From Paracoccus marinaquae (GTDB lineage: Bacteria; Pseudomonadota; Alphaproteobacteria; Rhodobacterales; Rhodobacteraceae): a DNA stretch of 64,000 nucleotides. Position numbers and translations under genes: made by a program. The stretch lies in assembly GCF_018860165.1 (NCBI RefSeq), contig NZ_JAHKNG010000001.1, positions 211,338 through 275,337 of the forward strand, read 5' to 3'. Under the pieces are notes generated by a model. The model was not told where the DNA came from and did no database searches. It saw nothing but the letters and a program-made list of their open reading frames with translations. Shown here one piece after another: positions 1-9,025 of this stretch (positions within the stretch are counted from its first letter, which is position 1; each line of letters starts with the position of its first letter).

Positions 1-282
<282 letters not shown>

Positions 283-293
283 TGCAGATGCCA

Positions 294-322
294 CGGGGCG
301 GGCGACCATCATGCCCGCCCCG
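294..322 (+). promoter_or_regulatory. Strong stem-loop between nirS and nirC
   Basis: CGGGGCGGGC at 294-303 is perfectly complementary to GCCCGCCCCG at 313-322, giving a 10-bp GC stem with a 9-nt loop just 11 nt after the nirS stop. No T-run follows, so it is not a standard intrinsic terminator. A partial attenuator or a 3' stabiliser of the nirS message is the likely role (inference), which would let nirS be made in excess over the assembly genes. The ATG at 311 falls in this hairpin, which argues against its use as the nirC start. Confidence 0.6.
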
Positions 323-337
323 AGGCGCAGCTTGCAC

Positions 338-679
338 ATGGAATTGTCCCTGATCCGAACAGTCTTGCGGGCCGGAAGGGCCGTGGCCCTGCTTCTGCTG
401 GTGGCAGGTGCGGCCGATGCCGGATCGCCATTGCCCGAGCGTCAGGCCGAACTGCGCCACATGGTCAGGCAGGATTGCGGGTCATGCCATGGGCTGAGAC
501 TGACCGGCGGCCTTGGCCGCGCGATCACCTCGGAGGCGCTGGCCGGGCGCGATCCGGTTGACCTCATGGATGTGATTCTTGACGGAATGCCCGGCACCGC
601 GATGCCCGGCTGGCGGCCTCTGCTGACCGAGGAAGAGGCGCGCTGGATTGCCGATTATCTGCTGACGGAGAGCGAATGA
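338..679 (+). CDS. nirC: Periplasmic monoheme cytochrome c NirC
   Basis: A 113-residue c-type cytochrome. A signal peptide (hydrophobic core AVALLLLVAGA at about 15-25) is followed by one heme site C47-x2-C50-H51 and a likely axial methionine at M89 in the TAMPGW segment. NirC family members are small periplasmic cytochromes that can feed electrons to NirS or take part in d1 maturation. I chose ATG 338 because it gives a compact signal peptide; ATG 311 in the same frame would add nine residues but lies inside the 294-322 hairpin. Neither start has a clear-cut ribosome site. The stop overlaps the nirF start by 4 nt, so translation is probably coupled. Confidence 0.85.
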   Translation: MELSLIRTVLRAGRAVALLLLVAGAADAGSPLPERQAELRHMVRQDCGSCHGLRLTGGLGRAITSEALAGRDPVDLMDVILDGMPGTAMPGWRPLLTEEEARWIADYLLTESE

Positions 680-1830
680 TGCTGAAGGTTCTCGCCCTGA
701 CCGTTCTGGCCGCCCTTCCCGCCGCGGCCGCCGAGGATCTGCGCGGCACCGGCGACCTGGGTCTGATCGTCGAGCGCGAGGCCGGATCGCTGCTGGTCGT
801 GGACCGCAGCGAACGCGCCGCCATCGGCCGGATCGAAGGCCTGGGTGACCTGTCCCACGCAAGCCTCGTCTATTCCCCCGACGAACGCTTCGCCTATGTC
901 TTCGGCCGCGACGGCGGGCTGACCAAGGTCGATATCCTGACCCGGGCCATCGTCAGGCGCGTCGTGCAGGGCGGCAATTCCATCGGCGGCGCGATCTCGG
1001 ATGACGGCCGCCTGATCGCGGTGGCCAATTACGAGCCCGGCGGGGTCAAGGTCTTCGACGCGGAGACGCTGGACCTGGTCGCGGATGTGCCGATGGGTTC
1101 GAAGACCGTGGGCATCGCCGATGTGCCGGGCAGCCGTTTCGCGGTGGCCACATGGGACACGGGCGAGGTCTGGATCCTCGACCATTCGCAGGACCCGGCG
1201 CAGCCCGTCATCACCCGGCTGGAAGGGATCGGCGCCAATCCCTATGACGCGCTGCTGACCGGCGACGGGCGCACCTATATCGTCGGGTTGTTCGGCGAGA
1301 AGGGGCTGACCGCCATTGATCTGTGGCAGGACCCGCCGCAGGTGACCCGCTTCCTGCCGGATTACGGCAAGAACCAGCCCGACCTGCCGGTCTACAAGAT
1401 GCCGCATCTGCAGGGCTGGACACTGGCGGATGGCGTTTTCGCGCTGCCGGCGGTGGGACTGCACCAGCTTCTGTGGGTCGATGCCGAGGGCCTGACCGAG
1501 ATCGCCCGCACCGATCTGGCGGGCCAGCCGGTCTTTGCGCTGGCCCGGCCCGACAAGCGCGAGGTCTGGGTGAATTTCGCCCCGCCCGACAACGACAAGG
1601 TGCAGGTGGTGGACGTGCTGACCCAGCAGGTCACCGACACACTGACCCCCGGCAAGGGTGTGCTGCACATGGAGTTCGCGCCCCGCGGGCGCGAGGTCTG
1701 GCTGTCGGTCCGCGACGAGAACCGGGTCGAGATCCGCGATACCCGCAGCCGCGAGGTTCTGGGTGAGATCGAGGCGCGCGCGCCCTCGGGCATCTTCTTC
1801 ACCGACCGCGCGCACAGGACAGGGTTGTAG
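676..1830 (+). CDS. nirF: Heme d1 biosynthesis protein NirF
   Basis: 384 residues: an N-terminal signal sequence (LKVLALTVLAALPAAAAE) and then a d1-type eight-bladed beta-propeller without a heme c domain, as expected for NirF. The family binds heme d1 or its precursor in the periplasm and acts late in cofactor assembly or delivery to NirS, alongside NirN. The ATG overlaps the nirC stop (ATGA-type), and the next gene starts 2 nt after the stop, so this is one operon. A second ATG directly follows the first. Its position after nirC and the propeller without CxxCH separate it from NirS and NirN. Confidence 0.9.
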   Translation: MMLKVLALTVLAALPAAAAEDLRGTGDLGLIVEREAGSLLVVDRSERAAIGRIEGLGDLSHASLVYSPDERFAYVFGRDGGLTKVDILTRAIVRRVVQGGNSIGGAISDDGRLIAVANYEPGGVKVFDAETLDLVADVPMGSKTVGIADVPGSRFAVATWDTGEVWILDHSQDPAQPVITRLEGIGANPYDALLTGDGRTYIVGLFGEKGLTAIDLWQDPPQVTRFLPDYGKNQPDLPVYKMPHLQGWTLADGVFALPAVGLHQLLWVDAEGLTEIARTDLAGQPVFALARPDKREVWVNFAPPDNDKVQVVDVLTQQVTDTLTPGKGVLHMEFAPRGREVWLSVRDENRVEIRDTRSREVLGEIEARAPSGIFFTDRAHRTGL

Positions 1831-1832
1831 CC

Positions 1833-2828
1833 ATGCCGAAGGACGAATTGGACCTCCGCCTTCTGGACGATTTTCAGCGCGACCTGCCGCTGGAACCGCG
1901 TCCCTTCGCCGCCATGGCCGAACGGCTGGACAGCGGCGAGGCCGAGGTGATCGCCCGGCTGCGCCGGCTGCGCGATGCCGGCCGCATCACCCGGGTCGGT
2001 GCCACCTGCCGGCCGAATACGGCAGGGGCCTCGACGCTGGCGGCATTGCAGGTGCCAACGGACCGCATCGACGAGGTTGCAGCCCTCGTCGGCGCCGAGC
2101 CGGGCGTCAACCATTCCTATCTGCGCGAGGATGACTGGAACCTGTGGCTGGTGGCGACCGCACCCGATGCCGCCGCGCTGGCCGATTGTCTCGCCCGGAT
2201 CGAGGCGGCCAGCGGGCTTCGGGTGCTGTCCCTGCCGCTGGTTCGCGCCTTCAATATCGACCTGGGCTTTCCGCTGGAGGGGCCGCGGCGCTGCATGGCG
2301 CTGGACCGGCCCGCCGATATGGCGGCGCTCAGGCCCGGCGACCGCGCCCTGATGCAGGCCCTGTCCGAGGGGCTGGCGCTGGAGCCGCGCCCCTTCGCTG
2401 CGCTGGCCCGCGACCTGCGCCGCGACGAGGCCGAGGTGATTGCACGCATCGCGGCGCTGGCCGAGGCGCGGCTGCTGACCCGCGTCGGCGTGATCGTGCG
2501 TCACCGCGCCCTTGGCTGGCGCGAGAATGCCATGGTCGTCTGGCGTCTGCCCGAGGATCGGATCGAAGCTGCCGGAACGGCCCTCGCCGGCCTGCCCGGC
2601 GTGACACTGTGCTATCAGCGCCGCATCGTGCCGGGGGTCTGGGACTGGCCGCTGTTCTGCATGATCCACGCCCGTTCGCGCGACGAGGCGATGGCGGTCC
2701 TGGATCGCGCCCGCGACTTGCCCGAACTGGCCGGGACCGCGCACAAGATCCTGTTCTCGACCCGTTGTTTCCGCCAGCGTGGTGCGATCATCACCGAGAC
2801 AGCGACGCGAAAGGAAAAGGCCGCATGA
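1833..2828 (+). CDS. nirDL: Siroheme decarboxylase subunits NirD and NirL fused in one protein
   Basis: 331 residues made of two Lrp/AsnC-like halves, about 1-150 and 167-331, each with a winged-helix-like part and an alpha/beta ligand domain. The first half carries GVNHSYLRED followed by WNLW near 91-105 (NirD/AhbA type). The second carries VTLCYQRR followed by VWDWPLFCMIH near 257-279 (NirL/AhbB type). The family decarboxylates siroheme acetate side chains to didecarboxysiroheme on the way to heme d1 in the cytoplasm. A fused NirDL is known in Paracoccus and Hydrogenobacter. It overlaps nirG by 4 nt. The halves are not DNA-binding regulators despite the Lrp similarity (established for the family). 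Confidence 0.9.
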   Translation: MPKDELDLRLLDDFQRDLPLEPRPFAAMAERLDSGEAEVIARLRRLRDAGRITRVGATCRPNTAGASTLAALQVPTDRIDEVAALVGAEPGVNHSYLREDDWNLWLVATAPDAAALADCLARIEAASGLRVLSLPLVRAFNIDLGFPLEGPRRCMALDRPADMAALRPGDRALMQALSEGLALEPRPFAALARDLRRDEAEVIARIAALAEARLLTRVGVIVRHRALGWRENAMVVWRLPEDRIEAAGTALAGLPGVTLCYQRRIVPGVWDWPLFCMIHARSRDEAMAVLDRARDLPELAGTAHKILFSTRCFRQRGAIITETATRKEKAA

Positions 2829-3298
2829 GACGCAAGACCCTGCCGCCCGAGGCGCTGGACGCCACCGACCGCGCCATCCTGAATGCCCTGCAAGAGGGCT
2901 TTCCGCTGTCGCCGAGGCCCTATGACGAGGCGGGCGTGGCGCTTGGGCTGGACGGCGCGGACCTGATCGACCGGCTGGCCCGGCTGCGCGAGATCGGCGC
3001 CATCACCCGCTTTGGCCCTTTCTTCGATGCCGCGGCGATGGGCGGGGCGTTCTGCCTCTGCGCGCTGTCGGCCCCCGAGGCCGATTTCGACCGCATCGCC
3101 GATCTGGTCAATGCCCATCCCGAGGTCGCCCATAACTACCAGCGCGACCATGCGCTGAACATGTGGTTCGTGCTGGCGACCGAGACGCAGGCGGGGATTG
3201 CCGAGACCTGCGCCCGGATCGAGGCCGAAACCGGGCTGAGCGTCTGGCAATTCCCGAAACTGGAAGAATTCTTCATCGGCTTCCGGGTGGCGGCATGA
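2825..3298 (+). CDS. nirG: Siroheme decarboxylase subunit NirG
   Basis: 157 residues with an Lrp/AsnC-like fold. It begins with the ATG that overlaps the nirDL stop and ends overlapping nirH by 4 nt. The segment VAHNYQRDHALNMWFVLA near 97-114 matches the NirD half of the upstream fusion (HSYLRED then NLWLVA), so NirG is the A-type partner. With NirH it forms the second A/B pair of the siroheme decarboxylase system. The longer open frame that starts inside nirDL is out of frame with that gene and was not used. Confidence 0.88.
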   Translation: MRRKTLPPEALDATDRAILNALQEGFPLSPRPYDEAGVALGLDGADLIDRLARLREIGAITRFGPFFDAAAMGGAFCLCALSAPEADFDRIADLVNAHPEVAHNYQRDHALNMWFVLATETQAGIAETCARIEAETGLSVWQFPKLEEFFIGFRVAA

Positions 3299-3780
3299 GC
3301 GGGCTCGATGCCATCGACCGCCGCCTGATCGCCGCCACCCAGGCCGGGTTGCCGCTGGTCGAGGCGCCTTACGCCCGGATCGCCGATGATCTGGGGCTCG
3401 GCGAGGCACAGGTGATCGACCGTCTTGCCGCGATGCAGGACAGCGGCGTGATCCGTCGCATCGCCATCGCGCCCAATCACTATGCCTTGGGAATGACCGC
3501 CAACGGCATGAGCGTCTGGGATGTCGATGACGCGCAGGCTTCCGCGCTTGGCCGGCAGGTCGGCGCGCTGGATTTCGTGACCCATTGCTATCTGCGGCCG
3601 CGCGCGCCGGTCTGGCGCTATAACCTGTTTGCCATGCTGCACGGCGCCTCGCGCGACGAGGTCGAGGCCAAGCGGGCCGAGCTTCGCGGCCTGCTGGGGG
3701 CTGCCTGTCGCGCCGATGATATCCTCTACTCCACCCGGATCCTGAAAAAGACCGGCCTGCGCCTGCGCGGCGACGGCTGA
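3295..3780 (+). CDS. nirH: Siroheme decarboxylase subunit NirH
   Basis: 161 residues with an Lrp/AsnC-like fold. The segment VTHCYLRP followed by [12 protein letters not shown] is of the NirL type (compare CYQRR and VWDWPLFCMIH in the fusion), making it the B-type partner of NirG. It acts in the cytoplasm in decarboxylation of siroheme or 12,18-didecarboxysiroheme formation. The ATG overlaps the nirG stop; nirJ follows after 11 nt with an AAGGAGG ribosome site at 3781-3787. Confidence 0.88.
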   Translation: MSGLDAIDRRLIAATQAGLPLVEAPYARIADDLGLGEAQVIDRLAAMQDSGVIRRIAIAPNHYALGMTANGMSVWDVDDAQASALGRQVGALDFVTHCYLRPRAPVWRYNLFAMLHGASRDEVEAKRAELRGLLGAACRADDILYSTRILKKTGLRLRGDG

Positions 3781-3791
3781 AAGGAGGCCCG

Positions 3792-5015
3792 ATGTTTCGC
3801 CTGACCCAATATATGCACCAGCTTCGCGAACCGACGCCGCCGCGGCGGCGCGCACGACCGGGCGCGGTGAAGCCGGTGGTGATCTGGAACCTCACCCGCA
3901 GCTGCAACCTGAAATGCCGGCATTGCTATACCGTCTCGGCCGACCGGGAGTTTCCGGGCGAGCTGACGCATGAGCAGGCCATGGGCGTGCTGCACGACCT
4001 TTCGGATTTCCGCATTCCCGCGCTGATCCTGTCGGGCGGCGAGCCGATGTCGCGCTTTGATTTCTGGGAACTGGCGGCCGAGGCGCGCAGGCTGGATTTC
4101 CGCCACCTGTCGCTGTCCACGAACGGCACCAGGATCAATGCCGAAAACGTCGACCGGCTGGCCGATCTGGGCTTCGATTACGTCGGCATCTCGCTGGACG
4201 GGATCGGCGCGGTCAATGACTGGTTCCGCGGCGTCGAGGGGGCCTTCGATCAGGCGCTGGCCGGCGTCCGGGCCTGCAAGGCGCGCGGCATCAAGGTGGG
4301 CCTGCGCTTTACCATCACCGAAGGGAACAGCGATCACCTGCCGGCCATGCTGGACCTGTGCCGCGACGAAGGGGTGGACAAGTTCTACCTGTCGCATCTG
4401 GTCTATGCGGGCCGCGGCGACAAGCACCGGGGCGAGGACGCCGAGCATTCGCATACCCGCCGCGCCATGGATCTGCTGATCGAACGCGCCTGGGCCGCCG
4501 TCGAGGCCGGCGAGGCGCTGGAGGTCGTGACCGGCAACAACGACGCGGATGCGGTCTATTTCCTGCGTTGGGCCGAGGATCGGTTCGCCCCCGACCGGAT
4601 CGCCAATCTGCGCGCCCATCTTGAAACCTGGGGCGGCAATTCCTCGGGTCTTGGTGTCGGCAATATCGACCCGCAGGGCAAGGTCCATCCCGATACCTAC
4701 TGGTCGGACTATACTGTGGGTTCGGTCAAGGAACGGCCGTTCTCGGAGATCTGGACCGGCGATGACCCGATCCTCGCCACCCTGCGCACCCGGCCGCGCC
4801 CGTTGAAGGGGCGCTGTGGCGCCTGTGCCTATCAGCAGGTCTGCGGCGGCAATACCCGTATCCGGGCGCTGCAACTGACCGGCGATCCATGGGCCGAGGA
4901 TCCGGCCTGCTATCTCTCGGGGGCCGAGATCGGCGCGACCGGGGCCGATCTGGAACGCCTGACCGTCACTCCCTTCCGCGGAAAGAGCCATGATCCGGCG
5001 CATCGTTTTATCTAG
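3792..5015 (+). CDS. nirJ: Radical SAM heme d1 synthase NirJ
   Basis: 407 residues. The radical SAM cluster motif C38-x3-C42-x2-C45 lies in [10 protein letters not shown]. The C-terminal part has a second cysteine group ([12 protein letters not shown] and a later PACYL) typical of NirJ/AhbD/SPASM-type auxiliary Fe-S sites. NirJ replaces the two propionates of didecarboxysiroheme by oxo groups in heme d1 synthesis. A strong Shine-Dalgarno sequence precedes the ATG. The end overlaps the start of nirN by 26 nt, an unusually long overlap for this operon. Confidence 0.93.
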   Translation: MFRLTQYMHQLREPTPPRRRARPGAVKPVVIWNLTRSCNLKCRHCYTVSADREFPGELTHEQAMGVLHDLSDFRIPALILSGGEPMSRFDFWELAAEARRLDFRHLSLSTNGTRINAENVDRLADLGFDYVGISLDGIGAVNDWFRGVEGAFDQALAGVRACKARGIKVGLRFTITEGNSDHLPAMLDLCRDEGVDKFYLSHLVYAGRGDKHRGEDAEHSHTRRAMDLLIERAWAAVEAGEALEVVTGNNDADAVYFLRWAEDRFAPDRIANLRAHLETWGGNSSGLGVGNIDPQGKVHPDTYWSDYTVGSVKERPFSEIWTGDDPILATLRTRPRPLKGRCGACAYQQVCGGNTRIRALQLTGDPWAEDPACYLSGAEIGATGADLERLTVTPFRGKSHDPAHRFI

Positions 5016-6531
5016 CCTGCTGGCCGCAGCGCCACTGTTTGCCCAGGCCGATCCCGCCGCCGATTACGCCGAGAACTGCGCCACCTGCCACGGCGCGGAT
5101 CGTCTGGGCGGGACCGGCCCGGCGCTGATCCCCGAAACGCTGGGGCGGGTGAAGGGGATCGACCGGGTGATCGCCGAGGGCCGCGTCTCGACCCAGATGG
5201 CGGGCTTTGCCGACACGCTGGATGGCACGCGGATCGCGGCGCTGGTCGATTACGTCACCGCGCCGCTGGCGCAGAGCCCGGACTGGCGCCCGGATGACGT
5301 TGCCGCCAGCCGCGAGATGAATGCCGATTACCAGCCCGCCGAGGCGCCGGTCTTCGACGCCGATCCGATGAACATCACGCTGGTCGTGGAAACCGGCGAT
5401 CACCATGTCAGCGTGCTGGATGGCGACACATTCGAGGTGCTGGACCGCTTTGCCACGCCGTTCGCCGTGCATGGCGGGCCGAAATTCAGCCCCGACGGGC
5501 GTTTCGTCTTCATCATGTCGCGGGACGGCTGGGTGCAGAAATACGATATCTGGTCCCTGCAGGAGGTCGGCCGCATCCGCGCCGGGCTGAACAGCCGCAA
5601 CATCGCCATCAGCCGGGACGGCAAATGGCTGGCCGTGGCCAATTACCTGCCGGCCAGCCTGACCATCCTCGACAGCAGCGATCTGAGCCCGGCGAAGGTT
5701 ATCGACGTGCTGGCCCGCGACAAGACCCCCAGCCGGGTCAGCGCCGTCTATCAGGCGCCCAGCCGCGACAGCTTCATCCTGGCGCTGAAGGACGCCCCCG
5801 AGATCTGGGAGGTGGCGACCAGCCCGGATGCCGGCCCCTTCCATGACGGCTTCGTTCACAGCTATGAGGTCGGCATGAAAGAGGCGCTTGGCGCCGAGCA
5901 GGGCCTTTTCGCCCGCCGCCGCATCGTCATCGACGAGCCGGTGGACGATTTCTTCTTCTCGCCCGACTACAGCGAGCTGATCGGCGCGAACCGCGACGGC
6001 AACAAGGGCGTGGTGGTCAATCTGGATGTCGGCCGGATCATCGCCGAATTGCCGTTGCCCGGTCTGCCGCATCTGGGAAGCGGCATCACCTGGGAACGCG
6101 ACGGCCGCCGGGTCATGGCCTCGCCGCATCTGGGCGAAGGCGTGCTGTCGGTGATCGACATGCAGGACTGGACGCTGGTCAAGCAGATCAAGACCGACGG
6201 GCCGGGGTTCTTTTTGCGCAGCCACGATGCCAGCCCCTATCTCTGGGCGGATGTGTTCTTCGGTCCGAACAGGGACAGGATGCATGTCATCGACAAGGAG
6301 ACGCTCGAGATCGTCAGGACGCTGGCACCGTTCCCCGGCCAGACCTTCGCCCATGCCGAGTTCACCCGCGACGGCAGCCATGTTCTGGTCTCGCTGTGGG
6401 AAGATGATGGCGCCGTGGTCGTCTATGACGCCAGGACGCTGGAAGAGGTGAAGCGCCTGCCGATGCGCAAGCCCTCGGGGAAATACAATGTCTGGAACAA
6501 GATCACCTTCGAGGATGGCACCAGCCACTGA
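4990..6531 (+). CDS. nirN: Dihydro-heme d1 dehydrogenase NirN
   Basis: 513 residues: a signal peptide (to about residue 20), a cytochrome c domain with C30-x2-C33-H34 and a likely axial M70, and then a d1-type eight-bladed propeller to the end. This is the NirS-like layout without catalytic cd1 context. NirN performs the last oxidation step of d1 side-chain maturation in the periplasm and hands the cofactor over to NirS (family knowledge). It is the last gene of the nir block and faces the convergent marR gene. It starts inside the end of nirJ. Confidence 0.9.
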   Translation: MIRRIVLSSLLAAAPLFAQADPAADYAENCATCHGADRLGGTGPALIPETLGRVKGIDRVIAEGRVSTQMAGFADTLDGTRIAALVDYVTAPLAQSPDWRPDDVAASREMNADYQPAEAPVFDADPMNITLVVETGDHHVSVLDGDTFEVLDRFATPFAVHGGPKFSPDGRFVFIMSRDGWVQKYDIWSLQEVGRIRAGLNSRNIAISRDGKWLAVANYLPASLTILDSSDLSPAKVIDVLARDKTPSRVSAVYQAPSRDSFILALKDAPEIWEVATSPDAGPFHDGFVHSYEVGMKEALGAEQGLFARRRIVIDEPVDDFFFSPDYSELIGANRDGNKGVVVNLDVGRIIAELPLPGLPHLGSGITWERDGRRVMASPHLGEGVLSVIDMQDWTLVKQIKTDGPGFFLRSHDASPYLWADVFFGPNRDRMHVIDKETLEIVRTLAPFPGQTFAHAEFTRDGSHVLVSLWEDDGAVVVYDARTLEEVKRLPMRKPSGKYNVWNKITFEDGTSH

Positions 6532-6588
6532 CCGGGTCGGCGGCGGGGCAGGTGGCCCGCCCGACGCGGCGGGAACAGGGGAAGGGTG

Positions 6589-7074
6589 TCAGGCGTCCTG
6601 CGCGGACAGGCTGTCGCGCAGGCGGCGGAAGACGTCGCGCAAAGCGTCCAGATCCTCGTCGCCAAGCTCGGCGAACAGCCGGTCGATCAACTCGCGATGC
6701 CGGGCGGCGAGGATCTCGAACCGGGCGATCCCTTCGGCGGTCAGCGTGACGGTGATGCGCCGGCGATCCTCTTCGGAATAGAGCCGCCTCACCAGCCCGT
6801 CCTGAACCAGCCGGCTGACCACCGTCGTCGTGTTGCCGTTGGAGATCAGCAGGGTGCGTGACAGGTCGGTCATCGTCAGACCCTCGCGGCGGCGATACAA
6901 CGCAGCCATGACATCAAAGCGCGGCAGCGTCGTGTCGAAATCCACCCGCAGGAATTCCCGCAACTGGTTTTCGACCTGACGGGTCACGCCCAGCATCCGT
7001 ATCCACAGCTTCAGCCGCCGCGTCGCCAGCGCGCTGCTTTCCGAGGGAACTGCCATCCGCTGCTTGTCCTGCAC
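6589..7074 (-). CDS. MarR family transcriptional regulator
   Basis: About 161 residues with a winged-helix MarR domain: the recognition region LTMTDLSRTLLISNGNTTTV is followed by the wing SEEDRRRITVTLT. The start is uncertain. GTG 7089, GTG 7074 and ATG 7056 share one frame; 7074 is preferred because an AGGGGA ribosome site lies 5-6 nt before it. MarR proteins bind palindromic operators and release them on binding aromatic acids or on oxidation. A dyad with half-sites TTCAA/TTGAA sits about 70 bp upstream, so autoregulation is likely. No target other than itself is adjacent: nirN is convergent and the next gene on the same strand ends upstream of it. Confidence 0.85.
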   Translation of the reverse strand: MQDKQRMAVPSESSALATRRLKLWIRMLGVTRQVENQLREFLRVDFDTTLPRFDVMAALYRRREGLTMTDLSRTLLISNGNTTTVVSRLVQDGLVRRLYSEEDRRRITVTLTAEGIARFEILAARHRELIDRLFAELGDEDLDALRDVFRRLRDSLSAQDA

Positions 7075-7139
7075 ATTCGTCCCCTTCACGCCTTTGGTCA
7101 GGTTGCGTCTCGCGCGGTTTCCCCGTCCGGCCGATATAT

Positions 7140-7160
7140 TTCAAGAATGAATATTTTGAA
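7140..7160. promoter_or_regulatory. Candidate MarR operator
   Basis: TTCAA at 7140-7144 and TTGAA at 7156-7160 are inverted around an AT-rich 11-bp centre, standing out from very GC-rich surroundings. Spacing and composition fit a MarR-family dimer site. It lies between the marR start and the end of the upstream operon, so it most simply controls marR itself. Confidence 0.45.
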
Positions 7161-7244
7161 CTGCATTGTCCTGAATGGCAAGGCGACCGGTCGGGGGCTG
7201 TCACCCTGTCGCAAGGCTGCCGATCCGGCACCGCAGAGACGAGG

Positions 7245-8414
7245 TCAGCCGCGACGGCCCGCCACACGCTCGCTTGCGCGGAAGCGGATCAGCCAGGCCG
7301 TGGCATCGAAGCCGGCCGCCGGGTTGGCGGCATAGAGTTGCCGGTCCAGTTCGGCGACCGCGTCGGACCAGCGACCGGACCAGCGCAGATGCCGGTCGAC
7401 GGCGGCCCGCAATGCGGGCAGATCCTGCCGGTCCGCGGCCTCGCGCATCGCGTGGCGCGCGGGTGAAGGGCCGAGGCGGCGCAGGCTGCGCATAGTCGGG
7501 CCAGGTGCCCTGGGCGCGCGCGTCCATGCCAGCGCCGCCAGCCCGGCAAGAAAGGCGGCCAGAAACAGTACCACCGACAGCACCGCGCTGCCTGCCCCGG
7601 TATCGGAGGCGGCATCGAAGTTCGAGCCGAAGCCGGCAAAACCGAAGGGGATCGGCTGCAGTGGCGCGATCTCGATATGGCGCGTATCAGTGTCGAACCA
7701 TGGAAAGCCGGTTCCCGGCAGGATCGCCGGCTCGCCGGTATGGGGGCGCATCTGCCATTCCCAGGTGACGCGGGCGACCGGCCCGGCATCGGTCAGCACC
7801 GTCTCGCGTTCCTCGGGTGCGGTGAAGCTGATCATCCAGGGCTGGCGCATCTCGGGGCGCGGCGGCAGGTAATGGGCCAGCGTGCCCAGGGCCTCGATGG
7901 TGACGCGGCGGGTCAGCACCTCGTCCTGTTTCAGTTGCCCCGGTTCGGCCGAAAGCTGGTCGGTCAGGGTCAGCTGGCTGGCGGCCAGCGGGCTGTAGCC
8001 GCCGGGAAAGGGCGTCACGTTCAGCGTGACGGCCGGGGCGGTCACGGTCATTTCGGCCCGTCCGCCGGCGGGCGTGACATAGGTCAGGCGATGGGTCAGG
8101 GGGCCGATGCCGACGGCCCCGTCGCGGCGCGGGAACACCGCCACCACCCGTTCGAAGATCTGCAGAAGCCGGCCGTTCACCCGTTCCTTGTGCCAGTCGT
8201 CGCGGGCGATCTGCATCCAGTCGTAATCGGGCGAATTCGGGAACTGCATGTCCTCCAGCGAAACCGTCAGGTCGTATTCGCCGCGAATGCGCAGCTTGAC
8301 CATCTCGCCCACCACCGGGTTGCCGTGATCATAGAGGATCATCAGCTTCACATCCTGGGCCGCCGCCCGGCTGGCCAGCGCCAGAAGCAGGATCAGGGCA
8401 AGCCGGATCACCAT
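7245..8414 (-). CDS. BatD-like membrane-anchored protein of the MoxR/VWA operon
   Basis: 389 residues with a signal peptide (LALILLLALASRAAAQ), a large extracytoplasmic beta-rich region resembling BatD/'oxygen tolerance' proteins, and a transmembrane segment near 270-295 (SVVLFLAAFLAGLAALAW) followed by a cytoplasmic helical tail. It is the last gene of the operon and overlaps the TPR gene by 7 nt. In Bat and Mxa systems such proteins work with MoxR ATPase and VWA proteins in activation or stress tolerance at the membrane. The exact client is unknown. The assignment rests on architecture and position more than on a signature motif. Confidence 0.65.
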   Translation of the reverse strand: MVIRLALILLLALASRAAAQDVKLMILYDHGNPVVGEMVKLRIRGEYDLTVSLEDMQFPNSPDYDWMQIARDDWHKERVNGRLLQIFERVVAVFPRRDGAVGIGPLTHRLTYVTPAGGRAEMTVTAPAVTLNVTPFPGGYSPLAASQLTLTDQLSAEPGQLKQDEVLTRRVTIEALGTLAHYLPPRPEMRQPWMISFTAPEERETVLTDAGPVARVTWEWQMRPHTGEPAILPGTGFPWFDTDTRHIEIAPLQPIPFGFAGFGSNFDAASDTGAGSAVLSVVLFLAAFLAGLAALAWTRAPRAPGPTMRSLRRLGPSPARHAMREAADRQDLPALRAAVDRHLRWSGRWSDAVAELDRQLYAANPAAGFDATAWLIRFRASERVAGRRG

Positions 8415-9025
8415 GGCCTGCCCTCGGTCGGGCGGATCAGGCCCAGTTGTGCGCGGCGGTCGAACTCGGCCTCAAGCCGCAGCCGCAGGAATTCGCCCGG
8501 ATCGTCACCGATCGTCTCCAGCCAGGCGTCGCTGGCGGCGATCCCCTTGCGGTCCAGCTTGCGTTGCCATTCCGGCCCCGAGGAATTGGCCAGCAGATCC
8601 GAGATCAGCGGCTGTTCCGGCTGCAACCCGCCGGCACCGCGCAACCGGCCCGGCACGATCGACTCGCCGCGCGGGGGCGGGTACATCGCCGCCACCAGAT
8701 CGCGGTTGCGGCGGGCCTGCGCATCGGCGGGATTGGCGAACAGCATGGCGTCGAAATAGGCCACCGACAGCGGATAATCCCCGGTCGCGGCAAGGCTGAG
8801 GCCGCGATTATAGGTCTGCGAGCGCCCGGCCTGCGCAAAGCTGGCATCCGCGGCGGCATGATCGCCGCGCCGGTATTGCGCCACGCCCCGCGCCGCCGGA
8901 TCCGCCAGCAGGCGTAGCGCCAAGCCGTCCCAGCCGGCGCGCAGGGCGAGGCCGCCCAGGGCCTCGGGGCCGGCCGCGACCAGCGCGGCGAGGGCGAGTG
9001 CCAGCACGATCAGCGGTGCCCTCAT
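8408..9025 (-). CDS. TPR-containing membrane protein (BatE/BatC or MxaK-like)
   Basis: 205 residues. An N-terminal hydrophobic segment (LIVLALALAALVAAG) is followed by a TPR-like region, where YNRGLSLAATGDY and a later NPADAQARRNRDLV give the usual TPR spacing. This matches the small TPR partner found beside VWA proteins in Bat operons; MxaK of methanol dehydrogenase clusters holds the same position. The start ATG overlaps the upstream VWA gene by 4 nt and the stop overlaps the BatD-like gene by 7 nt. Confidence 0.6.
   Translation of the reverse strand: MRAPLIVLALALAALVAAGPEALGGLALRAGWDGLALRLLADPAARGVAQYRRGDHAAADASFAQAGRSQTYNRGLSLAATGDYPLSVAYFDAMLFANPADAQARRNRDLVAAMYPPPRGESIVPGRLRGAGGLQPEQPLISDLLANSSGPEWQRKLDRKGIAASDAWLETIGDDPGEFLRLRLEAEFDRRAQLGLIRPTEGRPW

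Noticed and set aside
655..2744. Long minus-strand open frames opposite the nir genes
   Set aside because: They are shadows caused by high GC in codon position three; their sequences are rich in Arg, Gly and Pro without domains and lie opposite well-supported genes.
6532..6588. Terminator between nirN and marR
   Set aside because: GC-rich complementary stretches are present but no T-run on either strand, and the stem is imperfect.
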